The notes below the pieces were generated by a model. The model saw only the letters and a program-made list of their open reading frames with translations. It ran no database searches and was not told the origin of the DNA. A stretch of 43,356 nucleotides of DNA from CAYGZC01 sp964354225 (GTDB lineage Bacteria > Bacteroidota > Ignavibacteria > UBA10030 > SZUA-254): contig CAYGZC010000269.1 in NCBI GenBank assembly GCA_964354225.1, positions 1 to 43,356 on the forward strand, in the 5' to 3' direction. This document shows positions 7,577-16,007 of the stretch, piece by piece; within the stretch, counting starts at the first letter, position 1; each line of letters starts with the position of its first letter. The translations under genes were made by a program, and so were the position numbers.

Positions 7577-7612
7577 TAAAAACGCCTTCAGTTTCTTAAA
7601 CTAAAGGCGTTT
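7577..7612 (-). terminator. Intrinsic terminator of the Spy-like gene
   Basis: On the minus strand ACGCCTTTAGTTT and AAACTGAAGGCGT pair with a short AAG loop and are followed by TTTTATTATT. It lies 23 bases past the stop at 7635. Confidence 0.85.
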
Positions 7613-7634
7613 GTCCATCAACTTTAGATCGCTT

Positions 7635-8159
7635 TTATTTACAACACCCAGGCGAGCAATCATGCATGCCCATGCCTCGTCCCATACGTTCACCGCGCAT
7701 ACCGTGACCGCGTCCGGGCATCCCTTGCATATGACCCTTCCCCATTCCTTTGCCCATCATCATACGATGTTCTTTCCAAATCTTCTGCTGTTCAGGCTTC
7801 AATATTTTGTTCATTGCAAACCAAAAGTCGAGATGGTTCATTTTCATTTCATTTTGCAGATTGCTTACCTCGTTCATTTTGGATTCAATTTTTCCTTTGT
7901 CGGGATTATCTTCCCTGAATAAATCCTTGATATCCAACCTTGCAGTTTGAATCTTTGAGCGAATCTCGATCTGTTTCTTCTGCATATCGGTGCGGAGCTT
8001 GTCGAATTGCTTTTCTTGGTCCGCAGTGAGATCTAGTTTTTCAATAAATCGACCACCGCCGAACATTGGTCCCGTGAGTGCATCATCATCTTCAAACTCA
8101 CGAGGTTGTGCCCAGACAATTGCGGCTGCCATGAACATAAGTAAAAGTAGTTTTTTCAT
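7635..8159 (-). CDS. Spy/CpxP-like periplasmic protein with metal-binding tail
   Basis: A 174-residue exported protein of the Spy/CpxP/ZraP type. I chose ATG 8159 because AAGGGA precedes it and because the product then begins with a clean signal peptide (MKKLLLLMFMAAAIVWA, cut near residue 17). The mature part has a helix with LDLTADQEKQFDKLRTDM and a second with ILKPEQQKIWKEH, the LTxxQ repeats of the family. The C-terminal 45 residues are rich in Met, His, Gly and Arg and end in CSPGCCK, suggesting copper, zinc or other soft-metal binding. The likely role is a periplasmic chaperone or metal sink; the partner sensor is not in the window. Confidence 0.85.
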   Translation of the reverse strand: MKKLLLLMFMAAAIVWAQPREFEDDDALTGPMFGGGRFIEKLDLTADQEKQFDKLRTDMQKKQIEIRSKIQTARLDIKDLFREDNPDKGKIESKMNEVSNLQNEMKMNHLDFWFAMNKILKPEQQKIWKEHRMMMGKGMGKGHMQGMPGRGHGMRGERMGRGMGMHDCSPGCCK

Positions 8160-8311
8160 TTTGTTCCCTTTTATGATTGTTAGTTTCAATTTATATGTTT
8201 GACATCATATAAATGAAAAGGTTTAGTCGCCCATATGCACGCTTTACTATCTTCTTGATCTTTCTTTTCTTAATAAAATTCCGTATCTTTAATAAGTTAA
8301 TATTGAAAATT

Positions 8312-8347
8312 AACGCCTCAAGTAATAACACTTGAGGCGTTTTTATT
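8312..8347 (+). terminator. Orphan intrinsic terminator upstream of typA
   Basis: A perfect 12-bp stem (AACGCCTCAAGT / ACTTGAGGCGTT) with a six-base loop is followed by TTTTATT. No gene on the plus strand precedes it in the 150 bases back to the divergent Spy-like gene. It may end a short RNA or attenuate typA. The minus-strand side is also T-rich, so it could work in both directions. Confidence 0.75.
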
Positions 8348-8436
8348 CTAACAACAAAATTTGCAGTCGCAAACTTCAGGTTGCGGTCATTATAATCAAC
8401 GGAAACTGGTGTCTGCGGCTACATTAGGATTTGTCA

Positions 8437-10299
8437 GTGCAATTCAGAGACGACATACGCAATATAGCAATCATCGCACACGTTGACCACGGGAAAACGA
8501 CACTGGTGGACCACATGCTCAGGCAAACAGGAACTTTCCGCGAGAATCAGGAAGTGGTAAAACGCGTGATGGATTCGAACGAACTTGAGCGGGAAAAAGG
8601 CATTACTATTCTTGCCAAAAACACTGCAGTAAAATATCGGCAAAAAAATGAAAACAAAGAGCAAAGAGTCATCAAGATAAACATTGTTGATACACCGGGA
8701 CATTCTGATTTTGCCGGCGAGGTTGAGCGTACGCTGAAAATGGTCAACGGTGTGCTGCTGCTTGTGGATGCTGCCGAAGGTCCACTTCCTGGAACAAAGT
8801 TCGTCCTGAAGAAATCTTTAGAGCTCGGTCTGCAGCCAATTGTTGTTATCAATAAAATCGACCGGAAGGACGCCAGCCCTCATCAGGTACTTGATGAGGT
8901 GTTTGAATTGTTCCTCTCACTCGGCGCGCACGATCATCAACTGGATTTTCCAATCGTGTACTGCATTGCGAAACAGGGAATTGCAAAAAAAGAACTTGAA
9001 GATAGTAGCACAAACCTCGAACCGCTTTTCGAAGCAATTGTCAATAAAATTCCTCCACCACCCGGTGACGCGGAATCGCCGTTTCAGATGCTTGTTACAA
9101 CAATAGACTACAATGATTATCTTGGGCGCCTTGGAATCGGCAGAATAGATCGCGGCACAATTCGTCTTGGATCATCGATGAAAATCATTCACCGCGACGG
9201 AGCAATTGAAGATGCGCGCGTGACAAAAATTTATACCTTCGAAGGCTTGAAGCGATTAGAGGTTAACGAATCCTCGGCAGGTGATATAATTGCAATAGCT
9301 GGAATGGAAGACGTCGATATTGGCGAAACGATCGCCGATGCCGCTGACCCAACATCACTTCCGTTTGTCAGTATAGAGGAACCAACGCTCTCAATGAACT
9401 TTGTTGTCAACAATTCTCCTTTCGCCGGACAGGAGGGAAAATATATTACGACGCGTCACCTCGGCGAACGATTAGCGCGAGAGTTGCGTTCAAATGTAAG
9501 TCTGCGTGTTGAACTTACAGATAATCCAGACACATTTAAAGTTAGCGGACGAGGTGAGTTGCATCTTGCAATTCTCATCGAGACCATGCGCCGTGAAGGC
9601 TATGAGTTTCAGGTTTCAGCTCCAGAAGTAATTTATAAGCGTATAGCAGATGTGCTGAGTGAACCAATGGAACATGTTATCATCGATGTGCCTGACGTGT
9701 TTGTCGGAACGGTTATCCAAAACCTTGGCGCAAGACGCGGCACAATGAAGCACATGCTTCAATCACAGGGCAACACACGATTGGAATTTGTTGTTCCCGC
9801 TCGCGGACTTCTCGGTTTCCGCTCGGAATTCATGACTGAAACCAAAGGGACAGGCATTTTACATCATAATTTCCACGGTTATGAACCGTACAAAGGTGAT
9901 GTAGCAACCCGGCACAAGGGTGCAATCGTCCAGCTTGAAGACGGAAACTCAACCGCTTATGCCATATGGAAACTTCAGGAGCGAATAACATTTTTCATCG
10001 AGCCGGGCATACGGGTATACAGGGGAATGATTGTTGGTGAAAGCTCTCGCGATGAGGATGTTATTGTAAACGTGTGTAAAACCAAGCAGCTCACGAACAT
10101 GCGGGCAAGCGGTGCCGATGAAGCGATCCGACTCGAACCGCCTCATATCCATACACTCGAACAAGCAATCGAGTGGATCGATGACGATGAATATATTGAA
10201 GTGACTCCGAAATCGTTACGGCTGCGGAAGAAGTACCTTGGCCACAATGAACGGCTAAGGATGTCAAAGAAAAAAGCTGAGGTGCTGGAAGTTGATTGA
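8437..10299 (+). CDS. typA: Ribosome-associated GTPase TypA/BipA
   Basis: A translational GTPase of the EF-G family that binds 70S ribosomes and helps 50S assembly and stress adaptation. It contains G1 AHVDHGKT (residues 14-21), G2 around REKGITILAK, G3 DTPGHSDF and G4 NKID, followed by EF-G-like domains II, III and V and the BipA-specific C-terminal domain (RLRKKYLGHNERLRMSKKKA). At about 620 residues it is a normal length. I chose GTG 8437 because AGGA ends seven bases upstream; the in-frame TTG at 8431 would leave only one base of spacing. It stands alone, 25 bases before an aminotransferase gene, which may be co-transcribed. Confidence 0.96.
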   Translation: MQFRDDIRNIAIIAHVDHGKTTLVDHMLRQTGTFRENQEVVKRVMDSNELEREKGITILAKNTAVKYRQKNENKEQRVIKINIVDTPGHSDFAGEVERTLKMVNGVLLLVDAAEGPLPGTKFVLKKSLELGLQPIVVINKIDRKDASPHQVLDEVFELFLSLGAHDHQLDFPIVYCIAKQGIAKKELEDSSTNLEPLFEAIVNKIPPPPGDAESPFQMLVTTIDYNDYLGRLGIGRIDRGTIRLGSSMKIIHRDGAIEDARVTKIYTFEGLKRLEVNESSAGDIIAIAGMEDVDIGETIADAADPTSLPFVSIEEPTLSMNFVVNNSPFAGQEGKYITTRHLGERLARELRSNVSLRVELTDNPDTFKVSGRGELHLAILIETMRREGYEFQVSAPEVIYKRIADVLSEPMEHVIIDVPDVFVGTVIQNLGARRGTMKHMLQSQGNTRLEFVVPARGLLGFRSEFMTETKGTGILHHNFHGYEPYKGDVATRHKGAIVQLEDGNSTAYAIWKLQERITFFIEPGIRVYRGMIVGESSRDEDVIVNVCKTKQLTNMRASGADEAIRLEPPHIHTLEQAIEWIDDDEYIEVTPKSLRLRKKYLGHNERLRMSKKKAEVLEVD

Positions 10300-10324
10300 G
10301 TAGTATGTCGGTGCGAGAAACGAA

Positions 10325-11542
10325 GTGACGAAGCAATTCGACAAACCCGAAACTGGAAAGAGCGGTACCTTTCTTTTTTCTCATCGCACAAACTGGTACC
10401 GACAACTCAACAAAATTTCCGAATTGTTCGAGTCTCTTCGCAAGAGTGGTCGTTCAATTTTAGATCTAACCGTTTCTAACCCAACCGAGTGCGGTATCGA
10501 ATATCCTGAAAAAGAAATTTTGTCGGCTCTCTCAGCTTCGCCTATTCTTCATTACGAACCGAATCCGCGTGGACTTCTTTCCGCACGTAGAGCTGTCTGT
10601 GAATATTACAAGAAGAAGAGCATCACCGTTAATCTCTCAAACATTTTCCTGACAGCAAGTACAAGCGAAGCGTACTCGATCCTCTTCAAGTTAGTATGCA
10701 ACGCAGGTGAAAGTGTTCTTGTGCCTAAACCTTCTTACCCGTTGTTTGATTACCTTGCGCAATTGAATGATGTTCGGCTTCACTATTACCACTTGCGATA
10801 CGATCAGGAATGGCAAATCGATATTGATTCAATTAAAAATTCTATCAATAAAAAAACAAAGGCGATTGTAATTATAAATCCTCATAATCCAACAGGAATG
10901 TTTCTGAAAAATGATGAGTCCCTGGCGATAAAAGAAATTGCTCATCGGTACAACCTAGTAATAATTGTTGATGAAGTTTTTATTGATTATGCTTTTGAGA
11001 ATAATGAAAGGATGCGGGTATCAACTGCCGGTGAAGGAGAAGGGCTGATTTTCACATTGAATGGCATCTCAAAAATGTTGGGATTACCGCAGATGAAATT
11101 GGGATGGATAATTGTTAATGGTCATCCATCGTTAGTCGCAGAGGCAACTGCCAGACTGGAAATAATTTGTGATACATTCCTTTCTGTCAATACGCCCGTG
11201 CAGGTTGCCTTGCCAAAACTACTGAAACATGGAAAAATAATTCAACAAAAAATTCTTGATCGTGTTCTCTCAAATTACTCAACATTAAAAACTATAACTC
11301 TAAACACTCTATGTTCGGCGCTCAACACCCATGGGGGCTGGTACGGTATTCTTCGCGTCCCTAGGATTAAAAGTGATGAAGATTGGGCGCTGCAACTGCT
11401 TGAAAACAAAAGTGTTTATCTCTTCCCGGGTTATTTCTTTGATTTTGAGGAAGATGGTTATCTTGTTGTGAGCTTATTGGTGGAAAGTTCGGTCTTCCAA
11501 AAAGGAGTAAGAGAGATAGTAGATTATGTCTCGGCTGTCTGA
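10325..11542 (+). CDS. PLP-dependent aminotransferase, class I/II
   Basis: A 405-residue fold-type I aminotransferase. The motifs are a substrate-binding N-terminus with LDLTVSNPTECG, the NPHNPTG loop (about 185-191) with its PLP-contacting Asn, the VDEVFIDYAF strand with the PLP-ring Asp, and SKMLGLPQMKLGW, in which Lys250 would be the Schiff-base lysine. The substrate is not determinable; the motifs resemble broad-specificity aspartate/alanine aminotransferases. The start is GTG 10325, weakly supported by a purine-rich stretch, and it follows typA closely. No biosynthetic partner is adjacent. Confidence 0.88.
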   Translation: MTKQFDKPETGKSGTFLFSHRTNWYRQLNKISELFESLRKSGRSILDLTVSNPTECGIEYPEKEILSALSASPILHYEPNPRGLLSARRAVCEYYKKKSITVNLSNIFLTASTSEAYSILFKLVCNAGESVLVPKPSYPLFDYLAQLNDVRLHYYHLRYDQEWQIDIDSIKNSINKKTKAIVIINPHNPTGMFLKNDESLAIKEIAHRYNLVIIVDEVFIDYAFENNERMRVSTAGEGEGLIFTLNGISKMLGLPQMKLGWIIVNGHPSLVAEATARLEIICDTFLSVNTPVQVALPKLLKHGKIIQQKILDRVLSNYSTLKTITLNTLCSALNTHGGWYGILRVPRIKSDEDWALQLLENKSVYLFPGYFFDFEEDGYLVVSLLVESSVFQKGVREIVDYVSAV

Positions 11543-11547
11543 ACTGT

Positions 11548-11617
11548 GATTCGTATGATTAACATGATTTCCTTGATTATAAAAAAAGTCTGGGTAATCC
11601 TTTAATCCTGCTAATCC
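11548..11617. repeat. Nine-base-periodic inverted GATT/AATCC array
   Basis: Between the convergent aminotransferase and DUF2461 genes, GATT occurs at 11548, 11557, 11566 and 11575, exactly nine bases apart. AATCC then occurs at 11596, 11604 and 11613 (eight and nine apart). The two halves are rough inverted copies and could form one long imperfect hairpin. Confidence 0.6.
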
Positions 11618-11620
11618 TGG

Positions 11621-12331
11621 TCAAATTTTCTTCAATTCTTCATTCAAAAATCGGATAAGTGGTAACAATTCTTTATAGACATTAACAATCTTATCAATAA
11701 ATTTTGGAGAGTAACACTCATTCTCTTTCCACTCCACACCAGTGTAAAAACTTTTATACTTCAGCCATTCAATCATTGGATGATCAATTGGGTAACCGAG
11801 CGGCGCACGTTGAAGTTTGTCACCTTCAAGTGAACCAAATCTTTTCTTGAACGGTTTGCTTTCAACAATCGAACTAAATTCCTTTGGTTGTTCCGCAATT
11901 GCATGTCGAATCAATTTTAGCTGGTCACTGTTAGGCATATAAATTCCACCACCGACATAGATATTCCCTGGCTCAATATGAACATAGTAGCCGGCGCTTT
12001 GTTGCCAATGTCCTTTTAAGTGAAACACGGCCGCAACATGTGTTTTGTATGGTATCTTGTTCTTACTAAATCGCGTATCACGATAAATGCGGAACATATT
12101 GCGCTTCGGATTCACGTCAATTTCTGGAGCAATCTTCTTCATTGGTGTTTTCAATGATGCGATCAGACACTGCATCGGAAATTTCGCAAATTCTTCGTAT
12201 TCAGATTTGTGTTTAGTGAACCATTCACGATTATTATTTTTCTTTAGCCGTTTAAGAAATTCTAATCCCGCCCCAGGGAATCCCTCGAAAGGCGGGAATA
12301 TTTCAATATCGAAAGATGTTTGTTGAATCAT
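11621..12331 (-). CDS. DUF2461 family protein
   Basis: A 236-residue protein of the widespread DUF2461 (TIGR02453) family, of unknown biochemical function. Family hallmarks are FLKRLKKNNNREWFTKHKSEYE near the N-terminus and RIYRDTRFSKNKIPYKTHVA in the middle. Later landmarks are GYYVHIEPGNIYVGGGIYMP and WLKYKSFYTG. There is no signal peptide or membrane segment. It overlaps the end of murQ by four bases (ATGA), so the two are translated together, but no functional link is known to me. Confidence 0.88.
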   Translation of the reverse strand: MIQQTSFDIEIFPPFEGFPGAGLEFLKRLKKNNNREWFTKHKSEYEEFAKFPMQCLIASLKTPMKKIAPEIDVNPKRNMFRIYRDTRFSKNKIPYKTHVAAVFHLKGHWQQSAGYYVHIEPGNIYVGGGIYMPNSDQLKLIRHAIAEQPKEFSSIVESKPFKKRFGSLEGDKLQRAPLGYPIDHPMIEWLKYKSFYTGVEWKENECYSPKFIDKIVNVYKELLPLIRFLNEELKKI

Positions 12332-13269
12332 CGTTCATTTTTGATGGCTGGTCGGACAAAGCCATTTGCTTTTCTCAGTCTCTTCTGGGCTTCAAACAGG
12401 GAAACATTTGCTTTGATCATTACGATTGCAGTTTTCACATGGCCGCTAGCTTTTTTCAAAACACCCGTAGCCGTTTTATAATCAACTCCGGTAACAATCA
12501 TGAGAACTCGCTTAGCTCGCTCTTCGAGTTTGCGGCTATTCATTTTCAGGTCGACCATCATGTTCTCGTAAACTTTTCCAAGTCGAATCATTGCAGTTGT
12601 AGTTATCATATTTAAAACCAATTTTTGTGCTGTTCCAGATTTCATACGAGTTGAACCCATGATAACTTCGGGACCAACTTCCGGGCAGATTGAAACATCA
12701 ATACATTTGCGGAGTTTCCAAAACTCCTTTTTATTCAGTTGCGATCGTGGATTTGTTGTAATATAAATCGCCTTAGCTCCCCATCTTTTTGCCTCCTGGA
12801 TTGCTGCGACCACGTAAGGTGTTCTTATGCTTGCGGTAATACCACAAACAACATCTTTTTCCCCAACCTTTTTTAGCTTAACATCCCGAACGCCATCTTC
12901 GGCCCGATCTTCGGCACCTTCTTGAGATTGGAAGACTGCTTTCCTACCGCCGGCAATAATCCCCTGCACCATTGAAGGATCCGTGCCGAACGTCGGTGGA
13001 CACTCGGCAGCATCTAAGATTCCGAGACGTCCGCTTGTTCCGGCGCCGACATAAATTAATCGTCCACCCATTTTGAGAGATTTCACGACTAATCCAACCG
13101 CTTTTTTAATCGAGGATATTTCTTTTTTTACTGCGTCTGAAACAGTATGATCTTCAAGATTAATAACTTTCAAAATTTGATCGATGCTTATCGAGTCAAT
13201 CTTCCGACTTCTTTTGTTTCGTTTTTCTGTCGTCAAAGACTGGAGTTGATTGAAGAGGATTTTTTGCAT
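12328..13269 (-). CDS. murQ: N-acetylmuramic acid 6-phosphate etherase MurQ
   Basis: MurQ cleaves the lactyl ether of MurNAc-6-phosphate during cell-wall recycling, giving GlcNAc-6-phosphate. The 313-residue protein has the N-terminal LTTEKRN...IDSISIDQIL segment and then an SIS sugar-phosphate isomerase domain with YVGAGTSGRLGILDAAECPP and GPEVIMGSTRMKSGTAQKLV. The catalytic Glu/Asp of the family lies in this region. It sits between rsmG (six-base gap) and DUF2461 (ATGA overlap), a spot where parA/parB are found in many bacteria. No murein recycling kinase or anhydro-sugar enzyme is nearby. Confidence 0.94.
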   Translation of the reverse strand: MQKILFNQLQSLTTEKRNKRSRKIDSISIDQILKVINLEDHTVSDAVKKEISSIKKAVGLVVKSLKMGGRLIYVGAGTSGRLGILDAAECPPTFGTDPSMVQGIIAGGRKAVFQSQEGAEDRAEDGVRDVKLKKVGEKDVVCGITASIRTPYVVAAIQEAKRWGAKAIYITTNPRSQLNKKEFWKLRKCIDVSICPEVGPEVIMGSTRMKSGTAQKLVLNMITTTAMIRLGKVYENMMVDLKMNSRKLEERAKRVLMIVTGVDYKTATGVLKKASGHVKTAIVMIKANVSLFEAQKRLRKANGFVRPAIKNER

Positions 13270-13275
13270 AACTTT

Positions 13276-13983
13276 TTATGGTTGTATAATGACAATCTTT
13301 TTATCGAATATTCTTGTTGTATCTATTCCATGAATAACAATCGGAAAGACCTCGAGATTTTTTAGATTAAATTTAACTTTTGCTTCCATGATTTCACTTT
13401 CAAGTTCTCCACCTTTTAGTAAAACAATTGAACCTGTTTTAATAAATGTCCTTTCTGATTCTGCGACCACTTTAACTCCTGTGGTCATTCGTAGAAACGG
13501 TTTGCACCATCGAACAATTTCGGTTATCGAAGAAACAGCTCTTGCGATAACATAATCATAATGATGAATGAATTCCTTCTTCTTTGCAAGCTCTTCTGCT
13601 CTGCCACAGTAAGTGCGAACATTTCGAAGTCCAAGGCATTTTATTATATGATCAACAGCTTTAATTTTTTTTTGAATTGAATCTATAAGCATGAAATTAG
13701 AATCGGGATTCATGATTGCAATTGGGATACCCGGTAAGCCGCCTCCGGTACCAACATCCATCATGTTCAAGCCTGGTATAAACTTGTAATTGAATAAAAG
13801 AGCAATTGAACTAAGAATGTGCCTTATCCAAATATTTTCTGCATCCATTCGCGAAATCAAGTTAATTTTTTTATTCCACTCCAAAAGATATCCGACATAT
13901 TTGTCCAATAACTCAATCTGCAAATCGTTAACATCGTGATGATTCTCCCGACAGATATTTCTGAACCATAGATGATCTAACAT
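13276..13983 (-). CDS. rsmG: 16S rRNA m7G527 methyltransferase RsmG (GidB)
   Basis: RsmG methylates G527 of 16S rRNA using S-adenosylmethionine. The SAM-binding loop DVGTGGGLPGIPIAI is clear. It is preceded by LLEWNKKINLISRMDAENIWIRH (the family's N-terminal signature) and followed by YDYVIARAVSS. Length (235 residues) is slightly above the usual 210. The start ATG 13983 has no Shine-Dalgarno. It lies downstream of mnmG on the same strand, with a parS-like site in the 74-base gap. The association of mnmG and rsmG near the origin is ancient. Confidence 0.94.
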   Translation of the reverse strand: MLDHLWFRNICRENHHDVNDLQIELLDKYVGYLLEWNKKINLISRMDAENIWIRHILSSIALLFNYKFIPGLNMMDVGTGGGLPGIPIAIMNPDSNFMLIDSIQKKIKAVDHIIKCLGLRNVRTYCGRAEELAKKKEFIHHYDYVIARAVSSITEIVRWCKPFLRMTTGVKVVAESERTFIKTGSIVLLKGGELESEIMEAKVKFNLKNLEVFPIVIHGIDTTRIFDKKIVIIQP

Positions 13984-14031
13984 AAATTAAATTAGTTATA
14001 AGTTGTTATTTTTATGGATGATATAAATGAT

Positions 14032-14047
14032 GATTTCACGTGAAACA
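14032..14047. promoter_or_regulatory. parS-like centromere site (copy 1)
   Basis: The 16-mer GATTTCACGTGAAACA matches the widely conserved parS sequence TGTTTCACGTGAAACA at 14 of 16 positions, including the entire palindromic core TTTCACGTGAAA. It lies between rsmG and mnmG, about 6 kb from the origin. ParB would bind it and spread to organise chromosome segregation. Confidence 0.85.
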
Positions 14048-14057
14048 TTTTTAAATA

Positions 14058-15959
14058 TTAACGGCGAAGGTGTACCAGCAAGACAGAAATGTCTGCGGTT
14101 GTTACTCCGCTGATGCGTGATGCTTGTCCAATCGAAGTGGGCTGAATCTTCGATAGTTTTTCTTTTCCTTCAGATGAAAGTGCTTTTATGCTTTGGAAAT
14201 TAAAGTCGTTTGGAATTTTAATCGATTCTTGTTTTTCAAACTTTACAATCTGTTCATGCTGCCGATTGATGTATCCATCATATTTAATTTCAATTTCTAT
14301 TTGCTCAATAATTTTCTTTCTTAGTTGGGAATCGGTACCGTTCTGGAGTTTTTGGATAAAACCATTTCTTCGTGTTTTTAGAAGTTCCATTAACTCGCTT
14401 AGCTTAACTTCTGGTCGTTGAATCAATTGATACATTTTTACACTCTGATCAATGTTTGTGTTAGCCTTGGAATCTAAGTAAGGATTTATCTCGTTTGGTG
14501 AAATACTGTTTGTTCGAAAGAATTGGATTCCTTCTCGGATATTCTTTTCCTTGTTGGCTAATTTATCGTGTACATTTTGCGGTATTGTCCAAAAACGATG
14601 CCCAAATTCCATCAATCTCCTATCTGCATTATCATGGCGCAATAGTAGTCTGTGTTCGGCCCGTGAGGTGAACATTCTATATGGTTCGTCTGTTCTTTTA
14701 TTTACTAAATCATCAATCAAAACGCCGATATATGCCTGTGATCTTTTCAAGACGAATGCATCTTTTCCCTGTATTTTCAGTGCCGCATTAATCCCTGCTA
14801 TCAGTCCCTGCGCCGCAGCTTCTTCATAACCTGATGTTCCATTAATTTGGCCGGCAAAAAACAAATTCTCAACAAGTTTCGATTCAAGTGTTAATTTTAA
14901 TTGTTGTGGTGGAAAAAAATCATACTCAACGGCATACCCAGGTCGAAGCATCCTTACATTTTTTAACCCTGGGATAGTTTTCAATCCTTTGTACTGAATT
15001 TCCGATGGAAGACTGGTCGAAAATCCATTAACATAAACAATGTTTGTATTATAACCTTCTGGTTCAAGAAATATTTGGTGCCTCTCCCTATCGGGGAAGC
15101 GTACTATTTTATCTTCTATCGAAGGACAATACCTTGGACCGATCCCTTTTATTCTACCAGTGAATAGTGGAGACTCGTTGAAACCCTCCTGAAGTATAGA
15201 ATGTGTAAGTTTGGTTGAATAAGTTAGATACATCGGAATTTGGGAATTCATCATATGGTCAGTCTGGAAAGAGAATGGTTCAGGTGGAATGTCGCCATTT
15301 TGTTTTTCAGTTTGACTGAAATCTATGCTCTGATAATCAATTCTAGGTGGTGTTCCTGTTTTCATTCGTCCGCTCGCGAAGCCCATTTTTAACAGACTCT
15401 CGGTTATCCCATAAGAGGCATTTTCATTATACCTACCACCTGATAAACTTTTAATCCCGGTATGCAGAATTCCGTTCAAAAATGTCCCAACGCAGATGAT
15501 GGTTGACAGACCCCTGATCTTCTGTCTTTTAAGGGTAATAACACCAACAACATGCTGTCTATTATTAAGTCTATTCTTTTCAGTTATCAATTCGATAACA
15601 GAATCTTCAATCATATCAAGGTTTTCTTGAAATGATACCTTCCTCCTAGCTTCATCTGAGTACCATTTCCTATCACATTGACACCGAGGAGACCATACTG
15701 CTGGACCCTTTGATTTATTAAGCATTCTGAAGTGAACTCCGGTTAAATCGGCGATCTTGCCCATCTCACCGCCCAAAGCATCAATTTCCCGAACAAGGTG
15801 GCCTTTTGCAGTTCCTCCAATGGCGGGATTACACGACATCCTTCCTATCGAATTAATACTCATAGTGATGAGAAGCGTCTTGCATCCCATTCTGGCAGAT
15901 ACTAGTGCTGCTTCAATTCCGGCATGCCCACCACCAATGACGATAACATCATATTTAAT
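14058..15959 (-). CDS. mnmG: tRNA wobble-uridine modification enzyme MnmG (GidA)
   Basis: MnmG works with MnmE to put carboxymethylaminomethyl groups on U34 of tRNAs, using FAD and methylene-tetrahydrofolate. The FAD motif VIGGGHAGIEAA lies upstream of the first in-frame ATG (15890), so that ATG cannot be the start. Codons in frame before the motif contain no ATG, GTG or TTG back to a TGA at the parS site. The codon where ATG is expected (KYDVIVIGGG homologues begin M-KYD) is ATT at 15959, used here as start, giving 633 residues against about 629 in E. coli. Later motifs are MSCNPAIGGTAKGHLVREIDALGG and FAGQINGTSGYEEAAAQGL. There is no good ribosome site near the ATT. Confidence 0.93.
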   Translation of the reverse strand: MKYDVIVIGGGHAGIEAALVSARMGCKTLLITMSINSIGRMSCNPAIGGTAKGHLVREIDALGGEMGKIADLTGVHFRMLNKSKGPAVWSPRCQCDRKWYSDEARRKVSFQENLDMIEDSVIELITEKNRLNNRQHVVGVITLKRQKIRGLSTIICVGTFLNGILHTGIKSLSGGRYNENASYGITESLLKMGFASGRMKTGTPPRIDYQSIDFSQTEKQNGDIPPEPFSFQTDHMMNSQIPMYLTYSTKLTHSILQEGFNESPLFTGRIKGIGPRYCPSIEDKIVRFPDRERHQIFLEPEGYNTNIVYVNGFSTSLPSEIQYKGLKTIPGLKNVRMLRPGYAVEYDFFPPQQLKLTLESKLVENLFFAGQINGTSGYEEAAAQGLIAGINAALKIQGKDAFVLKRSQAYIGVLIDDLVNKRTDEPYRMFTSRAEHRLLLRHDNADRRLMEFGHRFWTIPQNVHDKLANKEKNIREGIQFFRTNSISPNEINPYLDSKANTNIDQSVKMYQLIQRPEVKLSELMELLKTRRNGFIQKLQNGTDSQLRKKIIEQIEIEIKYDGYINRQHEQIVKFEKQESIKIPNDFNFQSIKALSSEGKEKLSKIQPTSIGQASRISGVTTADISVLLVHLRR

Positions 15960-15985
15960 TTCTTTGGATTTCGCTGTTTTCTCCA

Positions 15986-16001
15986 GGTTTCACGTGAAAC
16001 A
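15986..16001. promoter_or_regulatory. parS-like centromere site (copy 2)
   Basis: GGTTTCACGTGAAACA matches TGTTTCACGTGAAACA at 15 of 16 positions and contains the perfect 14-base palindrome GTTTCACGTGAAAC. It fills the gap between the mnmE stop codon (16008) and the start of mnmG. Confidence 0.92.
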
Positions 16002-16007
16002 AATTTA

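Noticed and set aside
7611..7922. 103-codon plus-strand frame
   Set aside because: It is antisense to the His/Met-rich end of the Spy-like gene; its composition reflects that gene.
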